Below, piece by piece: positions 1-6,826 of a stretch of 13,873 bases of DNA. The stretch is taken from contig SXYT01000177.1 in assembly GCA_005788205.1 (NCBI GenBank), positions 1-13,873 of the forward strand, in the 5' to 3' direction. Below the pieces are notes generated by a model that was given only the letters and a program-made list of their open reading frames with translations, was not told the origin of the DNA and ran no database searches. The translations under genes and the position numbers were made by a program. The first letter of the stretch is position 1. Each line of letters begins with the position of its first letter. This DNA comes from Actinomycetota bacterium (lineage in GTDB: Bacteria > Actinomycetota > Acidimicrobiia > Acidimicrobiales > Ilumatobacteraceae).

Positions 1-137
1 CCCGAGATGTTGACGACTTCGCCCTTCGCAACCGTTGCCAGGATCACGTCGATGGTTCCCTCGACGAGTTTGGCCGCGGTCTTGTTGTCGACGTCGGTGT
101 GGATGGCTACTGCTTGGATGAGCTCACGCTTCTTCAT
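1..137 (-). CDS. HU-family DNA-binding protein (5' part)
   Basis: The reverse strand encodes a start MKKRELIQAV followed by a helical stretch and ending in GEVVNIS, where the window stops after 45 codons. This matches the N-terminal helical part of HU/IHF proteins, whose usual opening is a short basic start, ELI.AVA, a helix with AAK.V, then GE.V...G. The beta-arm half that wraps DNA lies outside the window. HU proteins are small dimeric nucleoid proteins that bend DNA with little sequence preference. The ATG has no Shine-Dalgarno. A weak -10-like TAGACA lies seven bases upstream on the same strand, so the transcript may be leaderless. Recognition rests on the half-domain pattern, so HU versus IHF-like cannot be separated. 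Confidence 0.82.
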   Translation of the reverse strand, partial: MKKRELIQAVAIHTDVDNKTAAKLVEGTIDVILATVAKGEVVNIS

Positions 138-257
138 GGGCCATTGTCTAGTCGGTGGCGCACGGCAATGGGTGGATTTCCCCCATGTTTCCGTGGACGG
201 ATGGCACAGCCCCTGCTGTCATGCCGGGATGCTCGGCGGCGAGGACCATGTCACCTG

Positions 258-442
258 CCCGCCCTCCGGCAGGACCGGGTGCTGCGAATAGGGGTTCCCT
301 GCCTGGTGTTTCTTGTCCGCGCAGGACACCGTGACCCGCCCCCCATCTGGTGGGACCGGGGGCGGTCACACCGACGAAGAGGGCGGAGGTGACTGTCAGC
401 ATCTCCCGGCCCGGCAGGCCGAAACCCGCGACGGAGGGACCG
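258..442. repeat. three imperfect copies of a CCCGCCC...GGACCGGG module
   Basis: Three similar segments occur about 80 bases apart. Copy 1 at 258-279 has CCCGCCC then GGACCGGG. Copy 2 at 335-360 has CCCGCCC then GGACCGGG with a slightly longer centre. Copy 3 at 425-442 is degraded, with CCCGC then GGGACCG. Copies 1 and 2 each sit in a stem-loop (254-273 and 331-369). The high GC content makes chance similarity possible. The regular spacing and the shared GGACCG core are what make the series notable. Confidence 0.4.
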
Positions 443-464
443 TGCGGTGCCGGCTAACAGACCG

Positions 465-486
465 AAAAGCACCGCGCGTGCGGTAC
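465..486 (-). terminator. rho-independent terminator after xylB
   Basis: Read on the minus strand, a seven-pair stem GTACCGC / GCGGTGC (one G-U pair) with the loop ACGC is followed at once by TTTT (465-468). It begins five bases after the xylB stop codon. Position, compact stem and T-run fit an intrinsic terminator for the leftward oxidoreductase-xylA-xylB operon. Confidence 0.7.
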
Positions 487-491
487 CGCCG

Positions 492-1871
492 TCACCTGGT
501 CAGCCAGTGGCTCCGTGCTTCTGCAAATCGCTCGCGCACGTGCGGTGCCGGCGCAGTGCCGTGTGCCGCGGGTGCGGCACTGACGGGCCACTGCGGCATC
601 GAGCCCCGCAGCACCCATGCGGCCTGTCGTGCCGCGCCGTCCGCCACATACTCGCCCGGTGTCGGCAGGAGGACGGGAACACCCAGCACGGACGCCGCGA
701 TCCCCCGCACCGCTGGTGACGCGGCGGCGCCGCCGACCATGCGCACGGTGTCGACGCGCGCCCCCTGTGCCGCGAGTGCATCCAGTGCATCCGCGAGACC
801 GCAGAGGATTCCCTCGACGGCGGCGCGTGCGACGTTCGCGGGGGTGGCGTTCTCCATCGTCATACCGAGGAGACTGCCGGTCGCGTCCGGGAGGTTCGGC
901 GTGCGTTCCCCGGCGAGGTACGGCACCATCACCAGCCCCCCCGCGCCGGCCGGTGCCGAGAGGGCGAGCCGTGAGAGACCGTCATGGTCCGTGCCGAGGA
1001 CGGCGCACGCGGCGTCGAGCACACGGGCCGCGTTCAGCGTGCACACGAGCGGCAGGAACGCACCTGTTGCATCGGCGAACCCCGCAACGGCCCCGGACGC
1101 GTCACGGGCGGGCACCCGGCTTCGCACGAATGCGGTCCCGGAGGTGCCGAGCGAGACGACTGCGTCGCCACCGGCGTCCACTCCGATCGCGGCCGCGGCG
1201 TTGTCTCCTGCGCCCGGGCCCGTCACCCGTGCGCCCCACCCGAGCGGTTCGTCCGGCCGGAGCACACGCGGGAGCATGACGTCGCGGCCGAGCGCGCGCA
1301 CGAGAAGGTCACGCCTGTAGGTGTCGCCGGCGGGGTCGAAGTACCCGGTGCCCGACGCGTCCGAACGGTCGGTCACGATGCCGTCGAGGTCGGTGCCGCC
1401 GCGCAGCCGCCATGTCAGCCAGTCGTGCGGCAGGCACACCGCGGCGATGCGGGCGGCGTTCTCCGGTTCGTGCTCGGCGATCCACCGCAGCTTGGTCACA
1501 GTGAACGACGCGACAGGGACGGAACCCGTGAGCGACACCCACTCGTCAGCGCCGAGCTCGGTCACCAGGTCCGCGGCGGCACCGGCCGACCTGGTGTCGT
1601 TCCACAGGAGCGCGGGCCGCACGACCCGCCCGGACTCGTCCAGGCACACGGCGCCGTGCTGCTGCCCACCGATTGACACCGCGGCGACGTCGTCGATGCC
1701 GCCTGCGGCTGTGATGGCGGCGTGCATCGCGCGCTCCCAGCGGGCGGGGTCGCACTCGGTGCCGTCGGGGTGGGGAGCAGAGCCGTGCCGCACGAGTTCG
1801 CCGGTGTCGGCGTCGCGCACGACGACCTTGCATGACTGTGTCGAGGAGTCGATCCCCGCCACGAGGGTCAT
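492..1871 (-). CDS. xylB: xylulokinase
   Basis: ATP-dependent FGGY-family kinase that phosphorylates D-xylulose to D-xylulose 5-phosphate in the cytoplasm. The 459 residues are slightly short for the family, which is usually about 480-500. Visible motifs: N-terminal phosphate loop GIDSSTQS (6-13), VSIGGQQHG (65-73) and LLWNDTRS (88-95) as in the substrate-binding lobe, GAGDNAAAAIG (220-230) carrying the presumed catalytic base D223, LGTSGT (241-246), PYLAGERTPN (317-326), and a C-terminal nucleotide-binding GGAAASPAVRG (380-390). The ATG lies one base after the xylA stop, and no Shine-Dalgarno precedes it, so translation is probably coupled to xylA. It is the last gene of the leftward operon and is followed by an intrinsic terminator. 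The neighbouring xylA supports xylulose over other FGGY substrates. Confidence 0.93.
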   Translation of the reverse strand: MTLVAGIDSSTQSCKVVVRDADTGELVRHGSAPHPDGTECDPARWERAMHAAITAAGGIDDVAAVSIGGQQHGAVCLDESGRVVRPALLWNDTRSAGAAADLVTELGADEWVSLTGSVPVASFTVTKLRWIAEHEPENAARIAAVCLPHDWLTWRLRGGTDLDGIVTDRSDASGTGYFDPAGDTYRRDLLVRALGRDVMLPRVLRPDEPLGWGARVTGPGAGDNAAAAIGVDAGGDAVVSLGTSGTAFVRSRVPARDASGAVAGFADATGAFLPLVCTLNAARVLDAACAVLGTDHDGLSRLALSAPAGAGGLVMVPYLAGERTPNLPDATGSLLGMTMENATPANVARAAVEGILCGLADALDALAAQGARVDTVRMVGGAAASPAVRGIAASVLGVPVLLPTPGEYVADGAARQAAWVLRGSMPQWPVSAAPAAHGTAPAPHVRERFAEARSHWLTR

Positions 1872-1872
1872 G

Positions 1873-3063
1873 TCAGCGTGCGCCCATCAGGTGCTCGACG
1901 GCCAGCTGGTGGAGCCGCACGAACCCGTAGCCCCTCGCGCCGGCAGCGTCCACGTCGAAATTGGCGATCGCGTCGTCGGCCATGACGTCGCCCCACTTCT
2001 CGCCCGGGGCGAGCGTGGGGACGGACAGCTCGTGAACGCGCGCGGCCTCGAGTGCGTCCTTGACCTCCGGGTCCGCGCGGAAGGCGGCCGCGCGCTCCTT
2101 CAGCAGCAGGTACATACGCATGTTCGCGGCTGCGGAGTGCCACACACCGTCCATGTCCTCGGTGCGCGAGGGCTTGTAGTCGAAGTGCCGGGGGCCGTCG
2201 TAGGCGGCCGCGCCGCCGACGCCCCCGAACTCGAGGAGGTCGACGAGGCTGAACGCGTTGATGAGGTCGCCGTGGCCGAACACGAGGTCCTGGTCGTACT
2301 TGATGCCGCGCTGCCCGTTGAGGTCGATGTGGAACAACTTGCCCTGCCACATCGCCTGGGCGATGCCGGACGTGAAGTTGAGGCCCGCCATCTGTTCGTG
2401 GCCGACCTCCGGGTTGAGTCCGACGAGGTGCGGGTGCTCCAGCCGCTCGATGAACGCGATCGCATGACCGACCGTGGGGAGGAGGATGTCCCCGCGCGGC
2501 TCGTTCGGCTTCGGCTCGATGGCGAACCTGATGTCGTGCCCGCGCTCGATGACGAACGACGTGAGCATGTTCATCGCCTCGGCGTAGCGGTCGAGCGCCG
2601 CCCGCACGTCCTTCGCGTGGTCGTACTCGGCGCCCTCGCGGCCGCCCCACAGCACGAAGGTCCTCGCGCCGAGGTCTGCTGCGAGCTCGATGTTGCGTAG
2701 CACCTTGCGCAGCGCGTACCGGCGCACGCCCCTGTCGTTGCTGGTGAAGCCGCCGTCCTTGAACACGGGATGGGCGAAGAGGTTCGTGGTGATCATCGGC
2801 ACGCAGATGCCCGTGGCGGCGAGGCGCTCCTTGAAGCGCGAGATGATCGCGTCGCGCTCCGCCGGGCCCGTGCCGAAGGGGACGAGGTCGTCGTCGTGGA
2901 ACGTGATGCCCCACGCACCGACCTCCGCGAGCTTGTCGACGGCATGCAGCGGGTCGAGCGGGGGCCGGGTGGGTTCTCCGAACGGGTCGCGGGCCTGCCA
3001 GCCCACGGTCCACATCCCGAAGGAGAACTTGTCGGCGGCGGTGGGGGTGGTGCGCGTGCTCAC
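1873..3063 (-). CDS. xylA: xylose isomerase
   Basis: Metal-dependent TIM-barrel enzyme that interconverts D-xylose and D-xylulose in the cytoplasm. With the GTG start at 3063 it has 396 residues, close to actinobacterial class I enzymes (about 385-395). Active-site residues are intact: W18, H56 in GITFHDDDL, E183 and K185 in EPKPNEPRGD, E219 and H222 in NPEVGHEQMAG, D247, D257 and D259 in DLNG...KYDQDL, and D295 in HFDYKP. A small glycine/alanine-rich insertion (about 280-290) precedes HFDYKP. Start choice: 3063 fits the family length. An upstream in-frame GTG at 3108 overlaps the stop of the preceding gene (GTGA), would give 411 residues, and would suit translational coupling. Neither has a clear Shine-Dalgarno. 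The gene is second in the leftward operon, and xylB follows after one base. Confidence 0.95.
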   Translation of the reverse strand: MSTRTTPTAADKFSFGMWTVGWQARDPFGEPTRPPLDPLHAVDKLAEVGAWGITFHDDDLVPFGTGPAERDAIISRFKERLAATGICVPMITTNLFAHPVFKDGGFTSNDRGVRRYALRKVLRNIELAADLGARTFVLWGGREGAEYDHAKDVRAALDRYAEAMNMLTSFVIERGHDIRFAIEPKPNEPRGDILLPTVGHAIAFIERLEHPHLVGLNPEVGHEQMAGLNFTSGIAQAMWQGKLFHIDLNGQRGIKYDQDLVFGHGDLINAFSLVDLLEFGGVGGAAAYDGPRHFDYKPSRTEDMDGVWHSAAANMRMYLLLKERAAAFRADPEVKDALEAARVHELSVPTLAPGEKWGDVMADDAIANFDVDAAGARGYGFVRLHQLAVEHLMGAR

Positions 3064-3104
3064 GGTGCGAAGCGTACTTGCGGAGGCGGGTTCACCGACT
3101 GTGC

Positions 3105-4061
3105 TCACCGGGCCCGCAGCGAACGGGCGACGTCGTCCATGAACCGTGCGATCGCCAGGCTGTCCGAGTGCGGCATGCGCGGGCTCTCTCGAAGGCCCTC
3201 CGCCGCGCAGCGCTGCACCTCTCTCACCTGGTGGTGGAGGCCGGGGCGCGCCGCGCTCACGTGCTCGGTCGACGCGGCGGTGCGGATCTCGGCGACCGGG
3301 GAGGAGTGCGACGGCGGTGCAATCACGATCGTTGCTCCCTCGCACACGATGGTTGACGTGCGCGAACCGTTCCGTGTGGACCCGCACGTGAGCACCGCCG
3401 TGGCGCCGTCCGCCCACGAGAGTTCCATTGCGACCGACTCATCGACGCCGGTGGGCCCGATCTCGCCGGTGGCAGACCAGGACGCAGGTGCGCCCAGCCA
3501 CCACCACGCGAGGTTCAGGGGGTAGATACCGACGTCAAGCAACGCGCCGCCGCCCTTCGCCGGGTCGAACAGGCGGTGGGAGGGGTCTCGCGGCGCCTCG
3601 AACGAGAAGTCGCTCACGATGCTCACGACCCTGCCGAACTCGCCCGCGTCGAGACGGTGCTTCAGTTCCGTGTGGAGCGGGTTGAACCGCATCCACATCG
3701 CCTCCATCATGAACCGCCCGGTCCCGGCGGAGACCGCGAGGATCTCCTGCACATCGTCCGCATCCATCGCGAGCGGCTTCTCCACCAGCACGTGCGTGCC
3801 GGCCCGCATCATCATCACGGCGTGGTCCCGGTGCACCGGGTGGATCCCCGCCACGTAGACAATGTCGACGTCAGCGTCCGCGGCCAGCTCTTCCATGGAC
3901 CCGTGCGCACGTGCGATCCCGCGCGTCCCCGCGAAGCCGGCGGCGCCGGCGGCAGTGCGGCTGCCCACCGCCACGGCTTCAGCGTCCTCGATGTCGGCGA
4001 GGTCGCGGACGAAGTCCGACGCGATCCTCCCCGTGCCTGCGATGCCCCAGCGAACCGTCAT
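3105..4061 (-). CDS. Gfo/Idh/MocA-family oxidoreductase (possible xylose or sugar dehydrogenase)
   Basis: Predicted cytoplasmic NAD(P)-dependent oxidoreductase of 318 residues. The N-terminal Rossmann fold starts with GIAGTGRIA (6-14). The family's EKP motif with the active-site lysine is at 94-96. The C-terminal sheet domain begins with GGGALLDVGIYPL (170-182). MEAMWMRF (119-126) is typical of the branch holding dihydrodiol and NADP-dependent D-xylose dehydrogenases, so a xylose 1-dehydrogenase is plausible, but the exact substrate cannot be read from sequence. It is the first gene of the leftward operon, ahead of xylA. The ATG at 4061 fits the family N terminus, while a longer open frame to 4208 adds only non-homologous sequence across the control region. 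There is no Shine-Dalgarno, and a promoter-like pair ends six bases before the ATG. Its stop overlaps a possible xylA GTG. Confidence 0.88.
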   Translation of the reverse strand: MTVRWGIAGTGRIASDFVRDLADIEDAEAVAVGSRTAAGAAGFAGTRGIARAHGSMEELAADADVDIVYVAGIHPVHRDHAVMMMRAGTHVLVEKPLAMDADDVQEILAVSAGTGRFMMEAMWMRFNPLHTELKHRLDAGEFGRVVSIVSDFSFEAPRDPSHRLFDPAKGGGALLDVGIYPLNLAWWWLGAPASWSATGEIGPTGVDESVAMELSWADGATAVLTCGSTRNGSRTSTIVCEGATIVIAPPSHSSPVAEIRTAASTEHVSAARPGLHHQVREVQRCAAEGLRESPRMPHSDSLAIARFMDDVARSLRAR

Positions 4062-4067
4062 GCACCG

Positions 4068-4097
4068 ATTCAACACGGCTCGTCGTCGCGGCTCCAA
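4068..4097 (-). promoter_or_regulatory. predicted promoter of the oxidoreductase-xylA-xylB operon
   Basis: On the minus strand, TTGGAG (4092-4097) and TTGAAT (4068-4073) are separated by 18 bases. They resemble -35 and -10 elements of a vegetative sigma-70-type factor. Six bases separate the -10 from the ATG at 4061, so the transcript would begin at or next to the start codon (leaderless), which agrees with the missing Shine-Dalgarno. The lacI promoter in this window has the same geometry. Confidence 0.45.
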
Positions 4098-4122
4098 CAC
4101 CGGCACGGTGCACGGCGAGCGA

Positions 4123-4140
4123 CTGGAAACAAACTGGAAA
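4123..4140. promoter_or_regulatory. tandem TGGAAA motifs, candidate operator
   Basis: CTGGAAAC and CTGGAAAA start 11 bases apart (4123 and 4134), about one helical turn, in the middle of the divergent xyl control region. The TGGAA core is the half-site of the palindrome in the lacI promoter (12547-12561). A third TGGAA lies at 4225-4229 inside the xylF promoter. They are candidate regulator sites for both xyl operons. Two octamers, GTGCACGG, also recur in this region at 4109 and 4161. Confidence 0.35.
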
Positions 4141-4234
4141 ATGTCGGGAGTGTCCATGATGTGCACGGTGTGCGATGGGGCAATACGGCACTGAATCCGC
4201 GCCCGCATGCTTTGTGCGGTGCGCTGGAATTTTC

Positions 4235-4243
4235 TGCTACCCT
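4235..4243 (+). promoter_or_regulatory. extended -10 of the predicted xylF promoter
   Basis: TGCTACCCT has the extended -10 form TGnTAnnnT, with the hexamer at 4238-4243. No good -35 is visible 17 bases upstream (TGCGGT), although TTGTGC occurs at 4212-4217. Transcription would start near 4250, leaving a leader of about 38 bases that holds a small hairpin (TGCC, six A, GGCA) and the Shine-Dalgarno. The TGGAA at 4225-4229 would place a bound regulator just upstream of the -10. Confidence 0.4.
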
Positions 4244-4287
4244 CGCGTCAATGCCAAAAAAGGCAGCTCACAAGGGAGAACAAATCA

Positions 4288-5367
4288 ATGAAGGCAAGGA
4301 AGATTCTCGTTCTTGCGGCTGCGAGCGCGCTGGTGCTTTCGGCGTGCGGCGGGTCTGACAGCGACTCCGGCTCTGACACCACGGCGGCTGCCGGCGGTGG
4401 CTGCACGGTCGGTGTGTCGTGGAACAACTACCAGGAAGAGCGCTGGGCGAAGTGGGACGAGCCGGCCATCAAGGCAGCCATCGAGGCTGCCGGCGGCACC
4501 TACATCTCGAACGACGCCAAGTCGTCTGCTGAGACCCAGGCCACCAACCTTGAGAACCTCATTTCTCAGGGTGCCAAGGCACTCATCGTGCTCGCCCAGG
4601 ACGGCGAGGCCATCAAGCCCGCAGTCGGTAGCGCCATCGAGGCCGGCGTGCCGGTCGTGGCGTACGACCGCCTGATCGAGGACCCGAAGGCCCTCTACAT
4701 CACGTTCGACAACAAGGGTGTCGGCAAGCTCGAGGCCGAGGAGATCTTCAAGCGCGTCCCGAAGGGCCGCTACGTGATCGTCAAGGGCAACAAGGCTGAC
4801 GCCAACGCCGACTTCCTCCGTGAGGGCATGGAAGAGGTCATCGGTGCGGCCGTGACCGCAGGCGACATCGAGATTGTCAGCGAGACCTACACCGACAACT
4901 GGGACCCCGCAAAGGCCCAGGCCACGATGGAGCAGGTGCTCACCGCAGAGGGCAACAAGGTTGACGCCGTCCTCGCGCAGAACGACGGTATGGCCGGTGG
5001 CGTGATCGCTGCCCTCGAGGCCCAGGGCCTCGCAGGCAAGGTGCCCGTGTCGGGCCAGGACGCAGAGCAGGCAGCGCTGAACCGCGTTGCTCTCGGCAGT
5101 CAGGCTCTGACCGTGTGGAAGGACGCCCGCGAGCTCGGCAAGGCAGCCGGTGAGGCAGCCATGGCGCTGTGCTCGAACCCGGACACCGCCGCCATCAGCG
5201 GTGCCGCGCCGTTCACCACGCCCGGTGGCAACGAGATCTCCTCGATCTTCCTGACGCCGCTGCCGATCACCCAGGAGAACCTGAGTGCAGTCGTCGATGC
5301 CGGCTGGACCGACCAGGCGACGCTCTGCCAGGGCGTGACAGCAGGATCCGTGGCCGCCTGCCCGTGA
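4288..5367 (+). CDS. xylF: D-xylose ABC transporter substrate-binding lipoprotein
   Basis: Extracytoplasmic sugar-binding protein that delivers xylose to the permease. It has 359 residues. The N terminus has KARK, a hydrophobic stretch and the lipobox LSAC, so C20 should be lipidated. A Ser/Asp/Thr-rich linker (21-38) follows. The body is a type 1 periplasmic-binding fold with landmarks of Escherichia coli XylF: ERW (51-53), AYDR (125-128), ITFDN (138-142), QND (231-233), SGQDAE (255-260) and TVWK (275-278). The start is set by a strong Shine-Dalgarno AAGGGAG (4272-4278) nine bases before the ATG. The mature part has four further cysteines (C39, C295, C347, C358) that could form disulfides. 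It is first in the rightward operon, and a stable hairpin separates it from xylH. Xylose specificity is well supported by motifs and neighbours. Confidence 0.93.
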   Translation: MKARKILVLAAASALVLSACGGSDSDSGSDTTAAAGGGCTVGVSWNNYQEERWAKWDEPAIKAAIEAAGGTYISNDAKSSAETQATNLENLISQGAKALIVLAQDGEAIKPAVGSAIEAGVPVVAYDRLIEDPKALYITFDNKGVGKLEAEEIFKRVPKGRYVIVKGNKADANADFLREGMEEVIGAAVTAGDIEIVSETYTDNWDPAKAQATMEQVLTAEGNKVDAVLAQNDGMAGGVIAALEAQGLAGKVPVSGQDAEQAALNRVALGSQALTVWKDARELGKAAGEAAMALCSNPDTAAISGAAPFTTPGGNEISSIFLTPLPITQENLSAVVDAGWTDQATLCQGVTAGSVAACP

Positions 5368-5394
5368 CCGGGCTCCGTCACCACTGAGACGCGG

Positions 5395-5428
5395 ACGTGC
5401 CCCTCGCCCTTCGGGGCGGGGGGCACGT
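5395..5428 (+). terminator. strong UUCG stem-loop between xylF and xylH (attenuator or mRNA stabiliser)
   Basis: ACGTGCCCCTCGCCC and GGGCGGGGGGCACGT form a 15-pair stem with one G-U pair and a TTCG tetraloop closed by C-G. It is followed by a pyrimidine-rich stretch (TCTCTTTCCC) without a clean T-run. It lies 28 bases after the xylF stop and well before the xylH start. In binding-protein transport operons such hairpins are known to stop part of the transcription or protect the upstream mRNA, giving more binding protein than permease. That role here is inferred. Confidence 0.72.
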
Positions 5429-5474
5429 TCTCTTTCCCACCCGAATCACCTTTGACAACACGAGAGCACCCGAC

Positions 5475-6812
5475 GTGACCGACACCCACGCAGAACAGCA
5501 GGCAGAAACCCAGGGCGGGCGCCGCCGGGACTGGCGCTCGCTCGTGGCCTCCACCGAGATCGACACTCGGCTGGCGGGAATGCTCGCCGCGCTCGCCGTG
5601 ATCTGGTTGGCGTTCCACTTCCTCTCGGGCGGCGACTTCCTCACCTCCCGCAACCTCTGGAACCTCTCCGTGCAGAGCGCGTCGATCGCGATCATGGCCA
5701 CGGGGATGGTCCTCATCATCGTCTCCCGCAACATCGACCTCTCGGTCGGTTCGCTCCTCGGATTCCTCGGCTACGTGATGGCCATGGTGCAGACGCGGTG
5801 GATCCCCGAGACGTTCGGTCTCGGCTTCGACCGGTGGTACACCTGGATCGTCGCGATTGCCGTCGGCATCGCGCTCGGTGCACTCATCGGCGCGGTGCAG
5901 GGCTCCGTCATCGCATACGGCGGCGTCCCCGCGTTCATCGTGACGCTCGGTGGCTTCCTCGTGTTCCGCGGTCTCATCTTCCGGATGGGGGAGCAGGGCC
6001 AGACTCTCTCCCCGCTCGACAGCACGTTCCAGCTGGTCGGTGGCGGCCCCGACGGGTCGCTCGGCGAGTGGCGCAGCTGGGTGCTCGGCGTGCTCGGGTG
6101 CGCTGGGGCCTGCCTCACCATCTACATGGCGCGCCGCCGGCGCCAGCAGTACGACCTGGGCGTGCGCCCCCTCTCGGTGGACATCGGCCTCGCCGTGTTC
6201 GGGTGCGCGGTGATCATCTCCGGCATCGCGCTCGTCGCGGTCGGCTACGAGTCCCCGATCACGAAGCAGCCCACCGGCGTCGCGTACCCCGTGGTGATCC
6301 TCATCTGCGTCACGATCGGTCTGGTCTACCTCGCCCGCCGCCGCCGCTTCGGTCGATACGTCTACGCGATTGGTGGCAATCCCGAGGCCGCGGAACTGGG
6401 CGGCATCGACACGCGTCGCACCATCATGTTGACCTTCGTGCTGATGGGCGTGCTGTGCGCAGTCAGCGCCGCCATCCAGACCGCACGTCTCAACGCCGCG
6501 GTCACCAACCTCGGCGTGCAGAACGAACTCGACGTGATCGCGGCGACCGTCATCGGTGGCACCTCGTTCGCCGGGGGCATCGGCACGATCACGGGTGCAG
6601 TGCTCGGTGCGGTCATCATGCAGTCGCTGCGCTCGGGGATGGTCTTGCTGCGCATCGACTCGCCGTCGCAGGACATCGTCGTCGGTATCGTCCTCGTCAC
6701 CGCGGTCGCGATCGACGCGGCACTCCGGCTGGGCCGCCGCCGCACCGTCGGCGTCTCACTGGCGACCGGGCTCGTGCTCGCGGCGCTCATCATCCAGACC
6801 GGGCGCCAATGA
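5475..6812 (+). CDS. xylH: xylose ABC transporter permease
   Basis: Integral inner-membrane permease of the ribose/xylose branch (BPD_transp_2 family) that forms the channel for sugar delivered by XylF. It has 445 residues, longer than Escherichia coli XylH (393). The extra length comes from an N-terminal cytoplasmic segment (1-30, basic GGRRRDWRS) and a loop-plus-membrane region around 185-260. About ten hydrophobic segments are visible, starting at 34-50 and 66-84. Conserved motifs: SRNIDLSVGSLLGF (84-97), GNPEAA (301-306) and VIGGTSFAGGIGTITGA (359-375). The GTG at 5475 is chosen because the frame upstream runs through the 5395-5428 hairpin. GAGAG at 5462-5466 is a modest ribosome site. 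The stop is 14 bases before xylG, and XylH probably works as a dimer with XylG. Confidence 0.92.
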   Translation: MTDTHAEQQAETQGGRRRDWRSLVASTEIDTRLAGMLAALAVIWLAFHFLSGGDFLTSRNLWNLSVQSASIAIMATGMVLIIVSRNIDLSVGSLLGFLGYVMAMVQTRWIPETFGLGFDRWYTWIVAIAVGIALGALIGAVQGSVIAYGGVPAFIVTLGGFLVFRGLIFRMGEQGQTLSPLDSTFQLVGGGPDGSLGEWRSWVLGVLGCAGACLTIYMARRRRQQYDLGVRPLSVDIGLAVFGCAVIISGIALVAVGYESPITKQPTGVAYPVVILICVTIGLVYLARRRRFGRYVYAIGGNPEAAELGGIDTRRTIMLTFVLMGVLCAVSAAIQTARLNAAVTNLGVQNELDVIAATVIGGTSFAGGIGTITGAVLGAVIMQSLRSGMVLLRIDSPSQDIVVGIVLVTAVAIDAALRLGRRRTVGVSLATGLVLAALIIQTGRQ

Positions 6813-6826
6813 CGCAGGAGGACACA

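Larger units (their letters stand above)
138..491. other. 354-base gap rich in inverted repeats
   Basis: I see no convincing gene here; open frames in it have no family-like sequence. The stretch contains several stem-loops: 206-219 (ACAGC/GCTGT), 254-273 (CCTGCC/GGCAGG, 8-base loop), 314-328 (TGTCC/GGACA), 331-369 (12 bp with one bulged C) and the terminator at 465-486. On the minus strand it is the downstream region of xylB and the upstream region of the HU gene. It could hold a structured leader or a small RNA. I could not match it to a known riboswitch, SRP RNA or RNase P pattern. Confidence 0.5.

Noticed and set aside
250..400. Cobalamin or c-di-AMP riboswitch, SRP RNA or RNase P RNA
   Set aside because: I compared both strands with the conserved cores I remember and found no convincing match. 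Only generic GC-rich stems are visible.
148..402. 84-codon minus-strand open frame in the 138-491 gap
   Set aside because: No ribosome site or recognisable domain, and it runs through several hairpins, so coding is unlikely.
1321..2700. 459-codon plus-strand open frame across xylB and xylA
   Set aside because: It lies opposite two well-recognised genes. Its composition is that of an antisense frame in GC-rich DNA, with no family motif.
1868..3013. 381-codon minus-strand frame overlapping xylA
   Set aside because: Arginine/proline-rich frame-shifted shadow of xylA. The xylA frame carries all active-site residues.
4062..4208. N-terminal extension of the oxidoreductase
   Set aside because: The added residues do not resemble the family, whose Rossmann motif starts a few residues after the ATG at 4061. 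The stretch is the divergent control region.
5397..5474. Upstream start for xylH
   Set aside because: It would translate the 5395-5428 hairpin. The GTG at 5475 gives a normal permease N terminus.
5798..6826. Long upstream extension of the xylG frame through xylH
   Set aside because: The extension is an out-of-frame reading of xylH. The real start is set by AGGAGG and ATG at 6827.
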